This document shows, in pieces, positions 9,091 to 17,358 of a stretch of 50,938 nucleotides of DNA. The stretch is taken from NCBI GenBank assembly GCA_900557405.1, contig USSF01000007.1, positions 1 through 50,938 of the forward strand. The letters are read 5' to 3'. The stretch's first letter is position 1; every line of letters begins with the position of its first letter. The notes beneath the pieces were generated by a model, which was not told where the DNA came from, made no database searches, and worked only from the letters and a program-made list of their open reading frames with translations. The stretch comes from an uncultured Prevotella sp. (GTDB lineage: Bacteria; Bacteroidota; Bacteroidia; Bacteroidales; Bacteroidaceae). The translations under genes and the position numbers were made by a program.

Positions 9091-9123
9091 TTGGTGTGTT
9101 AGATGCTTGACAATTTATTTTTG
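9091..9123 (+). promoter_or_regulatory. Possible internal promoter before the pqqD-like gene
   Basis: TATTTTTG at 9116-9123 is an exact -7 match. The TTG at 9091-9093 gives a slightly long 22-bp spacer. The leader would be only about 14 nt. Confidence 0.45.
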
Positions 9124-9143
9124 ATAAATAATATATAAAGGAT

Positions 9144-9410
9144 ATGAAGGCTAAAAAAGGATTCAATCTCAGGGATGTCTGTGGCGAACAGATTATCATT
9201 GCTGAGGGGAAAGAGAATATTGATTTCAGTAATATCATCAGTATGAATGAGACTTCGGCTTATCTGTGGCAGGAGGTTTCTGACAAGGAGTTTACGGTTG
9301 AAGATATGGCGGAGCTTCTTGTTGGAGAATACGATGTGGATTATGACACGGCGTACAAGGACTGTACTGAACTCGCCTCTTTATGGAAAGAGGCAGGGAT
9401 TATCGAGTAA
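9144..9410 (+). CDS. PqqD-like protein (RiPP recognition element type)
   Basis: An 88-aa protein of the PqqD family, the small winged-helix fold that binds leader peptides in RiPP pathways. The hallmark MNETSAYLWQ (34-43) corresponds to the family LNxTAxxLWE motif, followed by a C-terminal helix pair (about 52-86). It is the last gene of the locus, 95 bp after the S26-like gene and possibly with its own promoter. No radical-SAM partner, lasso cyclase or obvious precursor peptide is nearby, so the ligand is unknown. Family assignment is fairly secure; pathway is inference. Confidence 0.8.
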   Translation: MKAKKGFNLRDVCGEQIIIAEGKENIDFSNIISMNETSAYLWQEVSDKEFTVEDMAELLVGEYDVDYDTAYKDCTELASLWKEAGIIE

Positions 9411-9477
9411 GACTTGAATGGCTTTATATCGGATTTGCTGTAAGGCGACGCTGGCTGTATTCATATAGTTCAAGGCC

Positions 9478-9545
9478 ATACAGTAAAAGCAAAAGGGTGG
9501 GGCAGAACTTAACGTTGCTGTCTCACCCTTTTGCTTTTACTGTAT
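9478..9545. terminator. Long perfect inverted repeat, bidirectional terminator
   Basis: A 22-bp perfect inverted repeat (9478-9499 and 9524-9545) with a 24-nt loop sits between the convergent pqqD-like gene and pyrF. GGGCAG and CTGTCT can extend the stem inward. The A-rich arm gives a T-rich run on both strands, fitting bidirectional termination. The stem is unusually long. Confidence 0.75.
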
Positions 9546-9618
9546 TTGCCTTGATAGGGCAAAATCCCGGCTTCGGCTTTTGTTTTATTTTACTGCTTTG
9601 CCTTTTGCCTTATTTTTT

Positions 9619-10443
9619 TTACTTTAGCTTTTCCAGTTCCTCAGCCATCTGCTTCTGCAGTTCCTGTGCCTTCTGTGCAGCAACGTCGGCAAAGTCCTTG
9701 CCGTTGCTTGCATAGATGATGCCGCGACTGCTGTTCACGAGCAGACCGCAATCCTTGGTCATGCCGTATTTGCAAACCTCCTGCAGGCTGCCGCCCTGTG
9801 CGCCAACACCCGGCACGAGGAGGAAGTGGTTTGGTGCAACGTTGCGGATATCCTCGAACATATTGCCCTGTGTGGCACCTACAACATACATCATGTTCTC
9901 TTCGTTGCCCCATTTCTGTGATGTGCGGATTACTTTCTCGAATAGTCTTTCGCCGTCCTTGTCCTCTGTGAGCTGGAAGTCATTGGAACCCTTGTTGCTT
10001 GTCAGTGCGAGCAGAATGACCCATTTGCCTTCATACTGCAGGAACGGGCTTACGCTGTCCTCTCCCATGTAGGGGGCAACCGTGAGGGAGTCGAGATTGT
10101 ATTCCTCGAAGAATGTACGGGCATACATACACGATGTGTTTCCGATGTCGCCGCGCTTGGCGTCAGCTATGGTGAAATGGTTCGGACAAACGCCCTTGAT
10201 ATAGTTTATTGTCTTTTCGAAAGAGATGAGTCCCTTCACTCCCATGCTCTCGTAGAAGGCGAGGTTCGGCTTGTATGCCACGCAATACTTGGCTGTTGCA
10301 TCGATAATGGCCTTGTTGAAACTGAAGATCGGGTCTTCCTCTTTTAGCAGATGCTTAGGAATCTTCTTGATGTCTGTATCAAGACCTACACAGAGGAAAG
10401 TCTTCTTGTCAAAAATCTGTTTTACGAGTTCTTGTCTGTTCAT
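9619..10443 (-). CDS. pyrF: Orotidine 5'-phosphate decarboxylase (type 2)
   Basis: Converts OMP to UMP, the last step of de novo pyrimidine synthesis. It is a 274-aa cytoplasmic (beta/alpha)8 enzyme of the longer type-2 subfamily. The N-terminus shows [14 protein letters not shown], and the catalytic Asp-Lys-Asp array is [12 protein letters not shown] near residue 95. [10 protein letters not shown] near residue 205 is the phosphate-binding loop, and [10 protein letters not shown] follows. The start lies 20 bp after prfA, as the last gene of the menG-aroE-purM-prfA-pyrF series. Confidence 0.96.
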   Translation of the reverse strand: MNRQELVKQIFDKKTFLCVGLDTDIKKIPKHLLKEEDPIFSFNKAIIDATAKYCVAYKPNLAFYESMGVKGLISFEKTINYIKGVCPNHFTIADAKRGDIGNTSCMYARTFFEEYNLDSLTVAPYMGEDSVSPFLQYEGKWVILLALTSNKGSNDFQLTEDKDGERLFEKVIRTSQKWGNEENMMYVVGATQGNMFEDIRNVAPNHFLLVPGVGAQGGSLQEVCKYGMTKDCGLLVNSSRGIIYASNGKDFADVAAQKAQELQKQMAEELEKLK

Positions 10444-10463
10444 AATCTGTTATTGATCAAGGA

Positions 10464-11576
10464 TTAAAGTTCGTTTTCTTTCATTCTCTCGGCATTCTCA
10501 GCCACGGTGAGTGCATCGATCATGTCCTGGATGTCTCCGCCGAGGAAGCCTGTAAGGTCGTGTGTGGTGTAGCCGATGCGGTGGTCGGTCACACGGCCCT
10601 GCGGGAAGTTGTACGTACGTATCTTTGCCGAACGGTCTCCGGTAGAAACGAGGGTCTTTCGGCGGTTGGCGATGTCGTCAATGTATTTCTGATGCTCGCG
10701 GTCGTAGATGAAGGTACGCAGCCTTGAGAGTGCGCGCTCCTTGTTCTTCGGCTGGTCTCGGGTTTCCGTACACTCTATGAGGATTTCCTCCACCTCTCCC
10801 GTGTTCGGGTTCTTCCACGGGTAGCGCAGACGCACTCCCGACTCCACCTTGTTCACATTCTGTCCGCCGGCGCCGCTGCTTCGGAAGGTGTCCCATTTGA
10901 TGTCGCCTTCGTTGATGTTCACTTCGAATTTGTCAGCCTCAGGCAGAACGGCAACCGTAGCTGCCGAGGTGTGCATCCTGCCCTGTGTTTCGGTTGCAGG
11001 CACGCGCTGCACGCGGTGCACTCCCGATTCATATTTCAGAGTGCCGTATACGCTGTCGCCGCTTACGGCGAAGTCGATTTCCTTGTATCCGCCTACCGCT
11101 CCCTCGCTTACGCTTGTCACGGAGACGTTCCATCCCTTGGATTCGCAGAATCTCTTATACATGGCAAATAGGTCTCCGGCAAAGAGAGCCGCCTCGTCGC
11201 CGCCGGCACCGGCACGGATTTCCATCTGCACGTTCTTGGCGTCTTCCGGGTCTTTTGGCACGAGGGCCATCTTTATCTCCTCCTCAATCTTTGGCTGCAT
11301 CTCCTCGTTGGTCTGTAGTTCCTCCCTTGCCATCTCCTTCAGGTCGGGGTCGCTCTCGTTTGCGAGGATGTCCTTTGCCTCCTTGATGGAGTTCAGGCAG
11401 TTGATGTATCTCTTGCGGGCGTCCATGATGTCGCCCAGGTCCTTGTATTCCTTTGTCAGTTTAACATATCGCTGCTGGTCGGCGATTACGTTAGGGTCGG
11501 TGATGAGTGTCGACACTTCTTCGTATCTGCTTTCAAGACCATTCAGCTTCTCTAATATACTGTTGTTATCTGGCAT
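10464..11576 (-). CDS. prfA: Peptide chain release factor 1
   Basis: A 370-aa class I release factor that recognises UAA and UAG. The peptidyl-tRNA hydrolysis loop GAGGQNVNK contains the GGQ motif. The decoding loop carries VPATETQGR with the RF1-type P-A-T tripeptide, which distinguishes it from RF2 (SPF). The long N-terminal helical domain (residues 1-110) is intact. There is no internal frameshift. It lies between purM and pyrF on the minus strand. A hairpin at about 11601-11638 lies between purM and prfA without a T-run, so readthrough is likely. Confidence 0.97.
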   Translation of the reverse strand: MPDNNSILEKLNGLESRYEEVSTLITDPNVIADQQRYVKLTKEYKDLGDIMDARKRYINCLNSIKEAKDILANESDPDLKEMAREELQTNEEMQPKIEEEIKMALVPKDPEDAKNVQMEIRAGAGGDEAALFAGDLFAMYKRFCESKGWNVSVTSVSEGAVGGYKEIDFAVSGDSVYGTLKYESGVHRVQRVPATETQGRMHTSAATVAVLPEADKFEVNINEGDIKWDTFRSSGAGGQNVNKVESGVRLRYPWKNPNTGEVEEILIECTETRDQPKNKERALSRLRTFIYDREHQKYIDDIANRRKTLVSTGDRSAKIRTYNFPQGRVTDHRIGYTTHDLTGFLGGDIQDMIDALTVAENAERMKENEL

Positions 11577-11703
11577 TTTGTTTATCGTGATTGATTGACA
11601 GTCAGGTTGGTGTGTCCCAACAGACTGCCGTGTTGATTAATCTTCCTTGTTCGTTAGTCTGCTTGTTTGCCGACAGCATGACTGAGACAAACATGACAAT
11701 GAA

Positions 11704-12873
11704 TTAATATTCAAATGTTCCGAACTCCGACTTGATTGTCAGGCTGCGTTCTCCTTCCTCGATGTGGCCCACAATCTGTGCGTCGATATTGAAGCTCTTG
11801 CTTATCTCCATTACCTTTTCGGCAACCTCAGGACGCACGTAGATTTCCATTCTGTGGCCCATGTTGAACACCTTGTACATCTCCTTCCAGTCAGTTCCGC
11901 TCTGCTCCTGGATTGTCTTGAACAATGGCGGCACAGGGAACATGTTGTCTTTTATCACGCGGCAGTTCTCGTTTACGAAGTGCAAAACCTTTGTCTGTGC
12001 TCCGCCCGTGCAGTGCACCATTCCGTGAATCTCCGGGCGCAGTTCGTCGAGCAGCTTCTTTATTACCGGAGCGTATGTGCGGGTAGGCGAGAGGACCAGC
12101 TTGCCTGCATTTACCGGACTGCCCTCCACTTCGTCGTCTAATCTCTTGGCACCGCTGTAAACCAGTTCCTCCGGCACGGCGTGGTCGTAGCTCTCCGGGT
12201 ATTTCTCTGCGAGATATTTCGAGAACACGTCGTGGCGCGCGCTTGTCAGTCCGTTGCTTCCCATTCCTCCGTTGTATTCAGTCTCGTATGTTGCCTTGCC
12301 GAATGATGCCAGACCTACGATAACGTCGCCCGGGCGGATGTTGGCATTGTTGATTACGTCGCTGCGCTTCATGCGGCAGGTCACTGTGGAATCAACGATG
12401 ATTGTGCGCACCAGGTCGCCCACGTCGGCAGTCTCTCCGCCAGTAGGCCATATGCCGATACCCATCTCGCGCATCTGTGCCAACAGGTCGTCGGTGCCGT
12501 TGATGATGGCCGAAATCACTTCTCCCGGCACGAGCATCTTGTTCCTGCCGATCGTGCTCGACACGAGGATGTTGTCCACGGCGCCCACGCAGAGCAGGTC
12601 GTCGGTGTTCATCACGATGGCGTCCTGTGCGATACCTTTCCATACGGAGAGGTCGCCTGTCTCCTTCCAGTACATGTAGGCGAGGGATGATTTCGTTCCG
12701 GCTCCGTCGGCGTGCATGATGTTGCAGTATTCAGGGTCTCCTCCAAGCACGTCTGGTATTATCTTGCAGAATGCCTGTGGGAAAATACCCTTGTCGATGT
12801 TCTTTATGGCGTTGTGAACGTCTTCCTTTGCAGCGCTCACACCGCGCATCATATATCTGTTAGACTTGTCCAT
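11704..12873 (-). CDS. purM: Phosphoribosylformylglycinamidine cyclo-ligase (AIR synthetase)
   Basis: Makes aminoimidazole ribotide in purine synthesis using ATP. The 389-aa protein has the AIRS N-terminal and C-terminal domains. ATP/substrate motifs include HADGAGTKSSLAY (55-67), NTDDLLCVGA and PTGGETADVGD. FNMGHRMEI near the C-terminus corresponds to the family FNxGxGM region. It is longer and more divergent than E. coli PurM (345 aa), as I expect for Bacteroidota. It lies downstream of aroE (32-bp gap) and upstream of prfA. Confidence 0.92.
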   Translation of the reverse strand: MDKSNRYMMRGVSAAKEDVHNAIKNIDKGIFPQAFCKIIPDVLGGDPEYCNIMHADGAGTKSSLAYMYWKETGDLSVWKGIAQDAIVMNTDDLLCVGAVDNILVSSTIGRNKMLVPGEVISAIINGTDDLLAQMREMGIGIWPTGGETADVGDLVRTIIVDSTVTCRMKRSDVINNANIRPGDVIVGLASFGKATYETEYNGGMGSNGLTSARHDVFSKYLAEKYPESYDHAVPEELVYSGAKRLDDEVEGSPVNAGKLVLSPTRTYAPVIKKLLDELRPEIHGMVHCTGGAQTKVLHFVNENCRVIKDNMFPVPPLFKTIQEQSGTDWKEMYKVFNMGHRMEIYVRPEVAEKVMEISKSFNIDAQIVGHIEEGERSLTIKSEFGTFEY

Positions 12874-12905
12874 TTTATATTATGATATTATTTTGTTTCT
12901 ATATA

Positions 12906-13658
12906 TTATATATGTTCTTTCCCGTTCCAGAAGTCCCAGCTTGCGAAAGCCTGTAGCAGCAGCATCTCGATGCCGTTCTTTGTCAGTGCCCCCTGCTCCC
13001 TGCCTTTCTTCATGAAGAGGGTTTCGTCGGGATTGTATATCAGGTCGTAAAGTAGGTTGTGGCTGTCGAGCGCCTCGTATGGAAGTTCCGGACATTCTTC
13101 ATAGTTGGGGTACATGCCGCATGGCGTGCAGTTCACTATCACTTTGTATTCCCTTACCACATCGGGAGTGATGTCCTTGTATTGTATTGTCCCGGGGCGT
13201 TCGAACCTGCTCACGAGCACCGTCTCCAGTCCGAGCGACCTGAGTCCGTAGCTTACTGCCTTTGATGCTCCTCCCGTTCCCAGTACAAGTGCCTTCCGGT
13301 GGAATTTCTCCAGTATCGGTTCGATGCTCCTCGTGAATCCTATCACGTCGCTGTTGTATCCCTTCAGCAATACATTGTTGCCTTTGTGCTCCACTCTTAT
13401 CACGTTCACTGCTCCTATCGCCCTGGCCTCCACGCTGATGTAGTCGAGATAGCTTAATACCTTCTCCTTGTAAGGTATCGTGACATTCAGTCCCTTGAGT
13501 TCGGGATTGGTGGCGAGCACTTCCGGCAGGTTGCCGATGTTCTGTATGTCGAAGTTGATGTACTCGGCATCAATGCCTTCGTCGTGGAATTTCTCGTTGA
13601 AATAGTTCTTTGAGAAAGAGTGTCCTAAGGGGTGGCCGATAATTCCGTACTTATCCAT
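12906..13658 (-). CDS. aroE: Shikimate dehydrogenase
   Basis: NADP-dependent reduction of 3-dehydroshikimate in aromatic amino acid synthesis. The 250-aa protein has the shikimate-binding GHPLGHSFSKNYF (8-20), the catalytic lysine in NVTIPYKEKV (residue about 65), and a Rossmann nucleotide-binding loop GTGGASKAV (about 126-134). It is slightly shorter than E. coli AroE (272 aa) but complete. The start is 13 bp after menG, so the two are almost certainly co-transcribed. Confidence 0.94.
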   Translation of the reverse strand: MDKYGIIGHPLGHSFSKNYFNEKFHDEGIDAEYINFDIQNIGNLPEVLATNPELKGLNVTIPYKEKVLSYLDYISVEARAIGAVNVIRVEHKGNNVLLKGYNSDVIGFTRSIEPILEKFHRKALVLGTGGASKAVSYGLRSLGLETVLVSRFERPGTIQYKDITPDVVREYKVIVNCTPCGMYPNYEECPELPYEALDSHNLLYDLIYNPDETLFMKKGREQGALTKNGIEMLLLQAFASWDFWNGKEHI

Positions 13659-13671
13659 GGTATGAAAACTT

Positions 13672-14406
13672 TTATTTGGTTGCTGTATAACAAGTGCAGA
13701 TCCCGAACGTGAGCCGTTTGAAGGAGGCCTTTGCGAAGCCTGTTCTCTTTAGAATTTCCACCATCGTCTCGCCTTGTGGAAAGGCTTCGATTGTGGCGAT
13801 GAGATATCTGTATGCGCTCTTGTCCTTTGATATCAGTCTGCCGTAGACGGGCAGTATGGTATGGGTGTATATGGTGAAGAGCTGCTTTATGGGGAAATGT
13901 ACCGGGCGTGTCAGCTCTATCACGCACAGCATGCCGTCTTTCTTCAGCACCCTGTGCATCTCGCGCAGTCCTGCCTCCAGATCCTGGAAATTGCGTATTC
14001 CGAAGGCAGCCGTCACGGCGTCGAAGCTGTTGTCGGCGAACGAAAGGTTCATGCAGTCTTCCTTTCTGAAGCTTATCGTCTGCTGCAGTCCTCTTGCCTT
14101 CACCTTCTCCCTGCCTATCTGCATCATCCCCTCGGAGATGTCGGCGCCCACCACGCTCCTTGCACCCGTTTTCTGTGCCTCCAGTATGGCCAGGTCGCCG
14201 GTTCCCGTAGCAATGTCGAGTATGCTTCCGGGTTTCTTCCGGGCCAGTTTCTTTATGGCGTAATTGCGCCAGTATTTGTCTATCCAGAATGAGAGGCGGT
14301 GGTTGAGCAAGTCGTATGAATGTGCCACAGCATCGAACATCTGTTCCACCTGTGTCCCCTTAGCTTCCTCCTTGTTGTAGGGAGTGATTTTCTCTTGCCC
14401 GTACAT
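13672..14406 (-). CDS. menG: Demethylmenaquinone methyltransferase
   Basis: SAM-dependent C-methylation of demethylmenaquinone, the last step of menaquinone synthesis (UbiE/MenG family). In the 244-aa protein, SAM motif I is ILDIATGTGDLAI (about 62-74), motif II includes GADISEGMM, and DAVTAAFGIRNFQDLE is the characteristic UbiE/MenG segment. Bacteroidota use menaquinone, so MenG is the better name than UbiE. It is the first gene of a minus-strand series continuing to aroE, 95 bp after purC and separated from it by a hairpin. Confidence 0.93.
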   Translation of the reverse strand: MYGQEKITPYNKEEAKGTQVEQMFDAVAHSYDLLNHRLSFWIDKYWRNYAIKKLARKKPGSILDIATGTGDLAILEAQKTGARSVVGADISEGMMQIGREKVKARGLQQTISFRKEDCMNLSFADNSFDAVTAAFGIRNFQDLEAGLREMHRVLKKDGMLCVIELTRPVHFPIKQLFTIYTHTILPVYGRLISKDKSAYRYLIATIEAFPQGETMVEILKRTGFAKASFKRLTFGICTCYTATK

Positions 14407-14440
14407 CGTTTGTATGTATTATAATATGGTAAAACGAAAA

Positions 14441-14489
14441 TCAAGACAGACGTCGGTATGGGGCTTTCCCATGCGTCCGTCCGTCTTGA
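14441..14489 (-). terminator. Hairpin after purC
   Basis: TCAAGAC...GTCTTGA with further pairing through GACG/CGTC and TATGGG/CCCATG forms a long imperfect stem between purC and menG. On the minus strand it is followed by ATTTTCGTTTT, so partial termination is plausible. Confidence 0.6.
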
Positions 14490-14501
14490 ATCCTTTTCTT
14501 G

Positions 14502-15455
14502 CTATTTCTTGTAGGCTGCGAGCCAGTCTGCCACGTTCTTCTCGATGCGTGCAGCGATGTCGCCGCTGTCGGCAGCCTTGTCGAACTTCTCGCCCGTGAT
14601 ATGCTCATACAGTTCGATGTAGCGGTCGCTCACGCTTTCGGCGTATTCGTCGGTAATCTCCGGCATCACCTGTCCTGGCTCGTTCATGAAGTTGTGCTCG
14701 ATGAGCCACTGGCGCACGAACTCCTTTGAAAGCTGCTTCTGCGGTTCGCCCTTCTCGAATTTCTCCTCGTATCCGTCGGCATAGAAGTAGCGGCTTGAGT
14801 CCGGTGTATGGATCTCGTCAATGAGGTATACTTTGCCGTCACGCTTGCCGAATTCATACTTCGTGTCCACGAGTATGAGTCCCTGCTTGGCTGCGATCTC
14901 CTGTCCGCGTGCGAATATCCTGCGTGTATAGTCCTCCATTATTTCGTAGTCCTCCTTGCTCACGATACCCTGGGCGATGATTTCCTCCTTGGAGATGTTC
15001 ATGTCGTGTCCCTCGTCGGCCTTTGTCGTCGGTGTGATGATAGGCTCCGGGAAGCGCTCGTTCTCCCTCATACCGTCGGGCAGCTTCACTCCGCATAGCT
15101 CGCGGCATCCCTTCTGGTATTCGCGCCATGCCGATCCTGTGAGGATTGAGCGGATGATCATCTCTACGCGGAATCCCTCGCATTTCAGTCCCACTGTCAC
15201 CATAGGGTCCGGAGTGGCCAGTTTCCAGTTGGGGCAGATGTCTGTGGTGTGGTCAAGGAATGTGGCTGCAATCTGGTTGAGAACCTGTCCCTTGAACGGT
15301 ATTCCCTTAGGCAGGACCACGTCGAATGCCGAGATTCTGTCTGTTGCTACCATTACAATGATGTCATCGTTGATGTTGTAGACGTCGCGTACCTTTCCGT
15401 GATACACGTTCTTCTGTCCCTCAAAGTGGAAATCAGTACTTGTTAATGCTTTCAT
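14502..15455 (-). CDS. purC: SAICAR synthase
   Basis: Phosphoribosylaminoimidazole-succinocarboxamide synthase, the ATP-dependent ligation of aspartate to CAIR in purine synthesis. The 317-aa protein is the longer form seen in Bacteroidota and yeast-like PurC (E. coli 237 aa). Visible motifs: [48 protein letters not shown] and [18 protein letters not shown] [14 protein letters not shown]. It has its own strong promoter at 15569-15599 and a hairpin downstream. Confidence 0.95.
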   Translation of the reverse strand: MKALTSTDFHFEGQKNVYHGKVRDVYNINDDIIVMVATDRISAFDVVLPKGIPFKGQVLNQIAATFLDHTTDICPNWKLATPDPMVTVGLKCEGFRVEMIIRSILTGSAWREYQKGCRELCGVKLPDGMRENERFPEPIITPTTKADEGHDMNISKEEIIAQGIVSKEDYEIMEDYTRRIFARGQEIAAKQGLILVDTKYEFGKRDGKVYLIDEIHTPDSSRYFYADGYEEKFEKGEPQKQLSKEFVRQWLIEHNFMNEPGQVMPEITDEYAESVSDRYIELYEHITGEKFDKAADSGDIAARIEKNVADWLAAYKK

Positions 15456-15568
15456 TACTTTAATCTAATATTAAAAAGTCGGATAATTCTCTCTTCTTAT
15501 AACTTTGTCATATTCCGTATTGCCGTGTGATTAGGCCGCGGCTATACAGGCGTAGTAATAATTGCTTG

Positions 15569-15599
15569 CAAATGTACTTATTTTATGTTGAATAGCCAA
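15569..15599 (-). promoter_or_regulatory. Promoter of purC
   Basis: Reading the minus strand: TTG at 15599-15597, a 20-bp spacer, TACATTTG at 15576-15569. This is a full match to the consensus and lies about 115 bp upstream of the purC ATG. Confidence 0.7.
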
Positions 15600-15620
15600 C
15601 AAAGCGAGGTAAAAAACCGC

Positions 15621-16586
15621 TTATTTTTTATCTTCGTATTCATTTTTGCGCTCTTTGTCAGACGTCTCGTATGCCTTCACTATTTTCGTCACGAGCTTGT
15701 GCCTTACGATGTCCGTCTGCGTGAGGTTCACCACGGAGATGCCCTCGATGCCGCCCAGAATCCTCAGCGCCTCGCGCAGTCCGCTCTGTGTGCCCCGCGG
15801 CAGGTCCACCTGTGTCATGTCGCCCGTGATGATCATCTTGGTGTTCCATCCCATGCGGGTGAGAAACATCCTGAGCTGTGCTGACGTGGTGTTCTGCGCC
15901 TCGTCGAGAATCACCACGGCGTCGCTCAGCGTGCGTCCCCTCATGAATGCGAGCGGTGCAATCTGTATCACGTGCTTTTCCATCAGCTCCTGCAGCTTCA
16001 CTGCCGGAATCATGTCCTCCAGCGCATCGTAGAGCGGCTGCAGATAGGGGTCGATCTTATCCTTCATGTCGCCGGGCAGGAATCCAAGCTTTTCGCCTGC
16101 CTCCACGGCCGGACGACTGAGTATTATCTTCTTTATCTCCTTGTCTTTCAAGGCTTTTACGGCGAGCGCGATGCTCAGATATGTCTTTCCCGTTCCTGCC
16201 GGCCCCACAGCGAACACCATGTCGTCCTTGGAATATGCGTCAACGAGCCGCTGCTGGTTCTCGCTGCGGCTTTTAATCGGCTTTCCGGATATGTTGTAGA
16301 CTATCACGTCCTTTGCGCTCTCTTCGCTTGTAGCTTTGCCCTTCACGATGTTCAGGATGTCCTTTTCGGCAATTGCGTTGAACTTCAGTATATGCTTCCT
16401 CAGTTTCTCCGCCACTTCCTCGAAGGCGCACATCTGCTCCTCGTCGCCGAGCACTCTTATCACGTTGTCGCGTGCCAGTATCCTGAGTTTCGGGAACAGC
16501 GAGCGCACCATCTGCAGGTTTGAGTTGTTCGCTCCGTAGAACACCACCGGGTCGATGTCTTCCAAGACAATATGCTTTTCTATCAA
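15621..16586 (-). CDS. phoH: PhoH-like ATPase
   Basis: A 321-aa cytoplasmic protein of the PhoH/YbeZ family, ATPases linked to RNA metabolism and ribosome maturation. An N-terminal KH-like segment (about 10-80) precedes the ATPase with Walker A GPAGTGKTYLSIA (near residue 133) and Walker B AVVILDEAQN (near residue 230). RPAVEAGEKLGFLPGD and MTQVDLPRGTQSGL are family hallmarks. It has its own consensus promoter. No ybeY-like gene lies beside it here, unlike in many Proteobacteria. Confidence 0.93.
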   Translation of the reverse strand: MIEKHIVLEDIDPVVFYGANNSNLQMVRSLFPKLRILARDNVIRVLGDEEQMCAFEEVAEKLRKHILKFNAIAEKDILNIVKGKATSEESAKDVIVYNISGKPIKSRSENQQRLVDAYSKDDMVFAVGPAGTGKTYLSIALAVKALKDKEIKKIILSRPAVEAGEKLGFLPGDMKDKIDPYLQPLYDALEDMIPAVKLQELMEKHVIQIAPLAFMRGRTLSDAVVILDEAQNTTSAQLRMFLTRMGWNTKMIITGDMTQVDLPRGTQSGLREALRILGGIEGISVVNLTQTDIVRHKLVTKIVKAYETSDKERKNEYEDKK

Positions 16587-16618
16587 AATCTTTCTTTATT
16601 ATATTCTTGTTATGCGTG

Positions 16619-16649
16619 CAAAGGTATGAAAAAGTATTGTGGCAGACAA
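16619..16649 (-). promoter_or_regulatory. Promoter of phoH
   Basis: On the minus strand: TTG (16649-16647), a 20-bp spacer, TACCTTTG (16626-16619). The ATG follows about 32 bp downstream. Confidence 0.7.
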
Positions 16650-16900
16650 GACAATTTATGGGAAATATCAAGACGCATCCGTTTTCGATGCCCACGGTGT
16701 GATCCCTCCAACCCGCCGGGCTGTGTTTCTCCGATTTACGTTTACAGCTCTTACAGACAGCGGTTGTCAAGGGAAAACAAATCTTATTGTCTACTCGTCT
16801 GCTTATTGTTATATATATAATATGTATTAACTGCTCTATATCCGGAATGGCAAAATATAAGAAAAAAGAGGGCGGCAGAAGAAATTTTTCTGCAAAAGTT
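16650..16900. other. Intergenic region between phoH and the tRNAs
   Basis: About 250 bp with no convincing gene on either strand. Short open frames have no start context or family features. A small GC-rich patch with ACCCGCCGGGCTG near 16710-16723 can form only a weak stem. Confidence 0.5.
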
Positions 16901-16930
16901 TTGGCAGTTAAAAATAAAACACTACCTTTG
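16901..16930 (+). promoter_or_regulatory. Strong promoter of the tRNA-Ser/tRNA-Glu unit
   Basis: TTTTG with its TTG at 16901-16903, a 19-bp spacer, then TACCTTTG at 16923-16930, a perfect Bacteroidota housekeeping promoter. The transcript would start near 16937, about 38 nt before tRNA-Ser. Confidence 0.8.
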
Positions 16931-16974
16931 CACCGCATTAAACGAAATGCCTGTGGTAACAGAACAAACCGGAA

Positions 16975-17062
16975 GGAAGTTTGGGTGAGTGGCTGAAACC
17001 AGCAGTTTGCTAAACTGCCGTACGAGTTTATCGTACCGGGGGTTCGAATCCCCCAGCTTCCG
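16975..17062 (+). tRNA. tRNA-Ser (GCT)
   Basis: An 88-nt class II tRNA. The acceptor stem GGAAGTT pairs with AGCTTCC, with discriminator G. The anticodon arm is GCAGT-TTGCTAA-ACTGC (anticodon GCT, reading AGC/AGU). The long variable arm, GTACGAGTTTATCGTAC, is typical of serine tRNA, and the T arm is GGGGG-TTCGAAT-CCCCC. CCA is not encoded. Confidence 0.95.
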
Positions 17063-17094
17063 CAGGTGGTTTCGGGATGCTAAAATCAATGGAT

Positions 17095-17166
17095 GGTGGA
17101 TTCATCTAATGGTTAGGATACAAGATTCTCAATCTTGGCATAGGGGTTCGATTCCCCTATCCACTA
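17095..17166 (+). tRNA. tRNA-Glu (CTC)
   Basis: A 72-nt class I tRNA. The acceptor GGTGGAT pairs with ATCCACT, with a G-T first pair and discriminator A. The anticodon arm is CAAGA-TTCTCAA-TCTTG, giving anticodon CTC (codon GAG). The T arm is AGGGG-TTCGATT-CCCCT. CCA is not encoded. It lies 32 bp after tRNA-Ser and shares its promoter. Confidence 0.92.
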
Positions 17167-17177
17167 CGCAAAAAACT

Positions 17178-17210
17178 AAAGAGTCATCCATAACGGGTGA
17201 CTCTTTTTCT
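17178..17210 (+). terminator. Terminator of the tRNA unit
   Basis: The stem AAAGAGTCATCC and GGGTGACTCTTT (one wobble) is followed by TTTTTCT. Confidence 0.85.
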
Positions 17211-17285
17211 GTATTCCTCCCAAACAGCCTCAGTTGATTTATATTATCCTTTCGACAGCCTTGTCAAAAAAAGCGCGTGAATACT

Positions 17286-17315
17286 TTGGAGAGTATTCCA
17301 TTTGCCCTAACTTTG
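17286..17315 (+). promoter_or_regulatory. Promoter of the ROK kinase gene
   Basis: TTTG with its TTG at 17286-17288, a 19-bp spacer, TAACTTTG at 17308-17315, a full consensus match about 43 bp upstream of the ATG. Confidence 0.78.
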
Positions 17316-17358
17316 CATACAGAATTTATTATTTCTATAACATAATCAAAAGGTTGAT

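Noticed and set aside
16273..16938. Open frame upstream of and overlapping phoH on the minus strand
   Set aside because: It enters phoH out of frame, includes the phoH promoter, and shows no recognisable protein segments.
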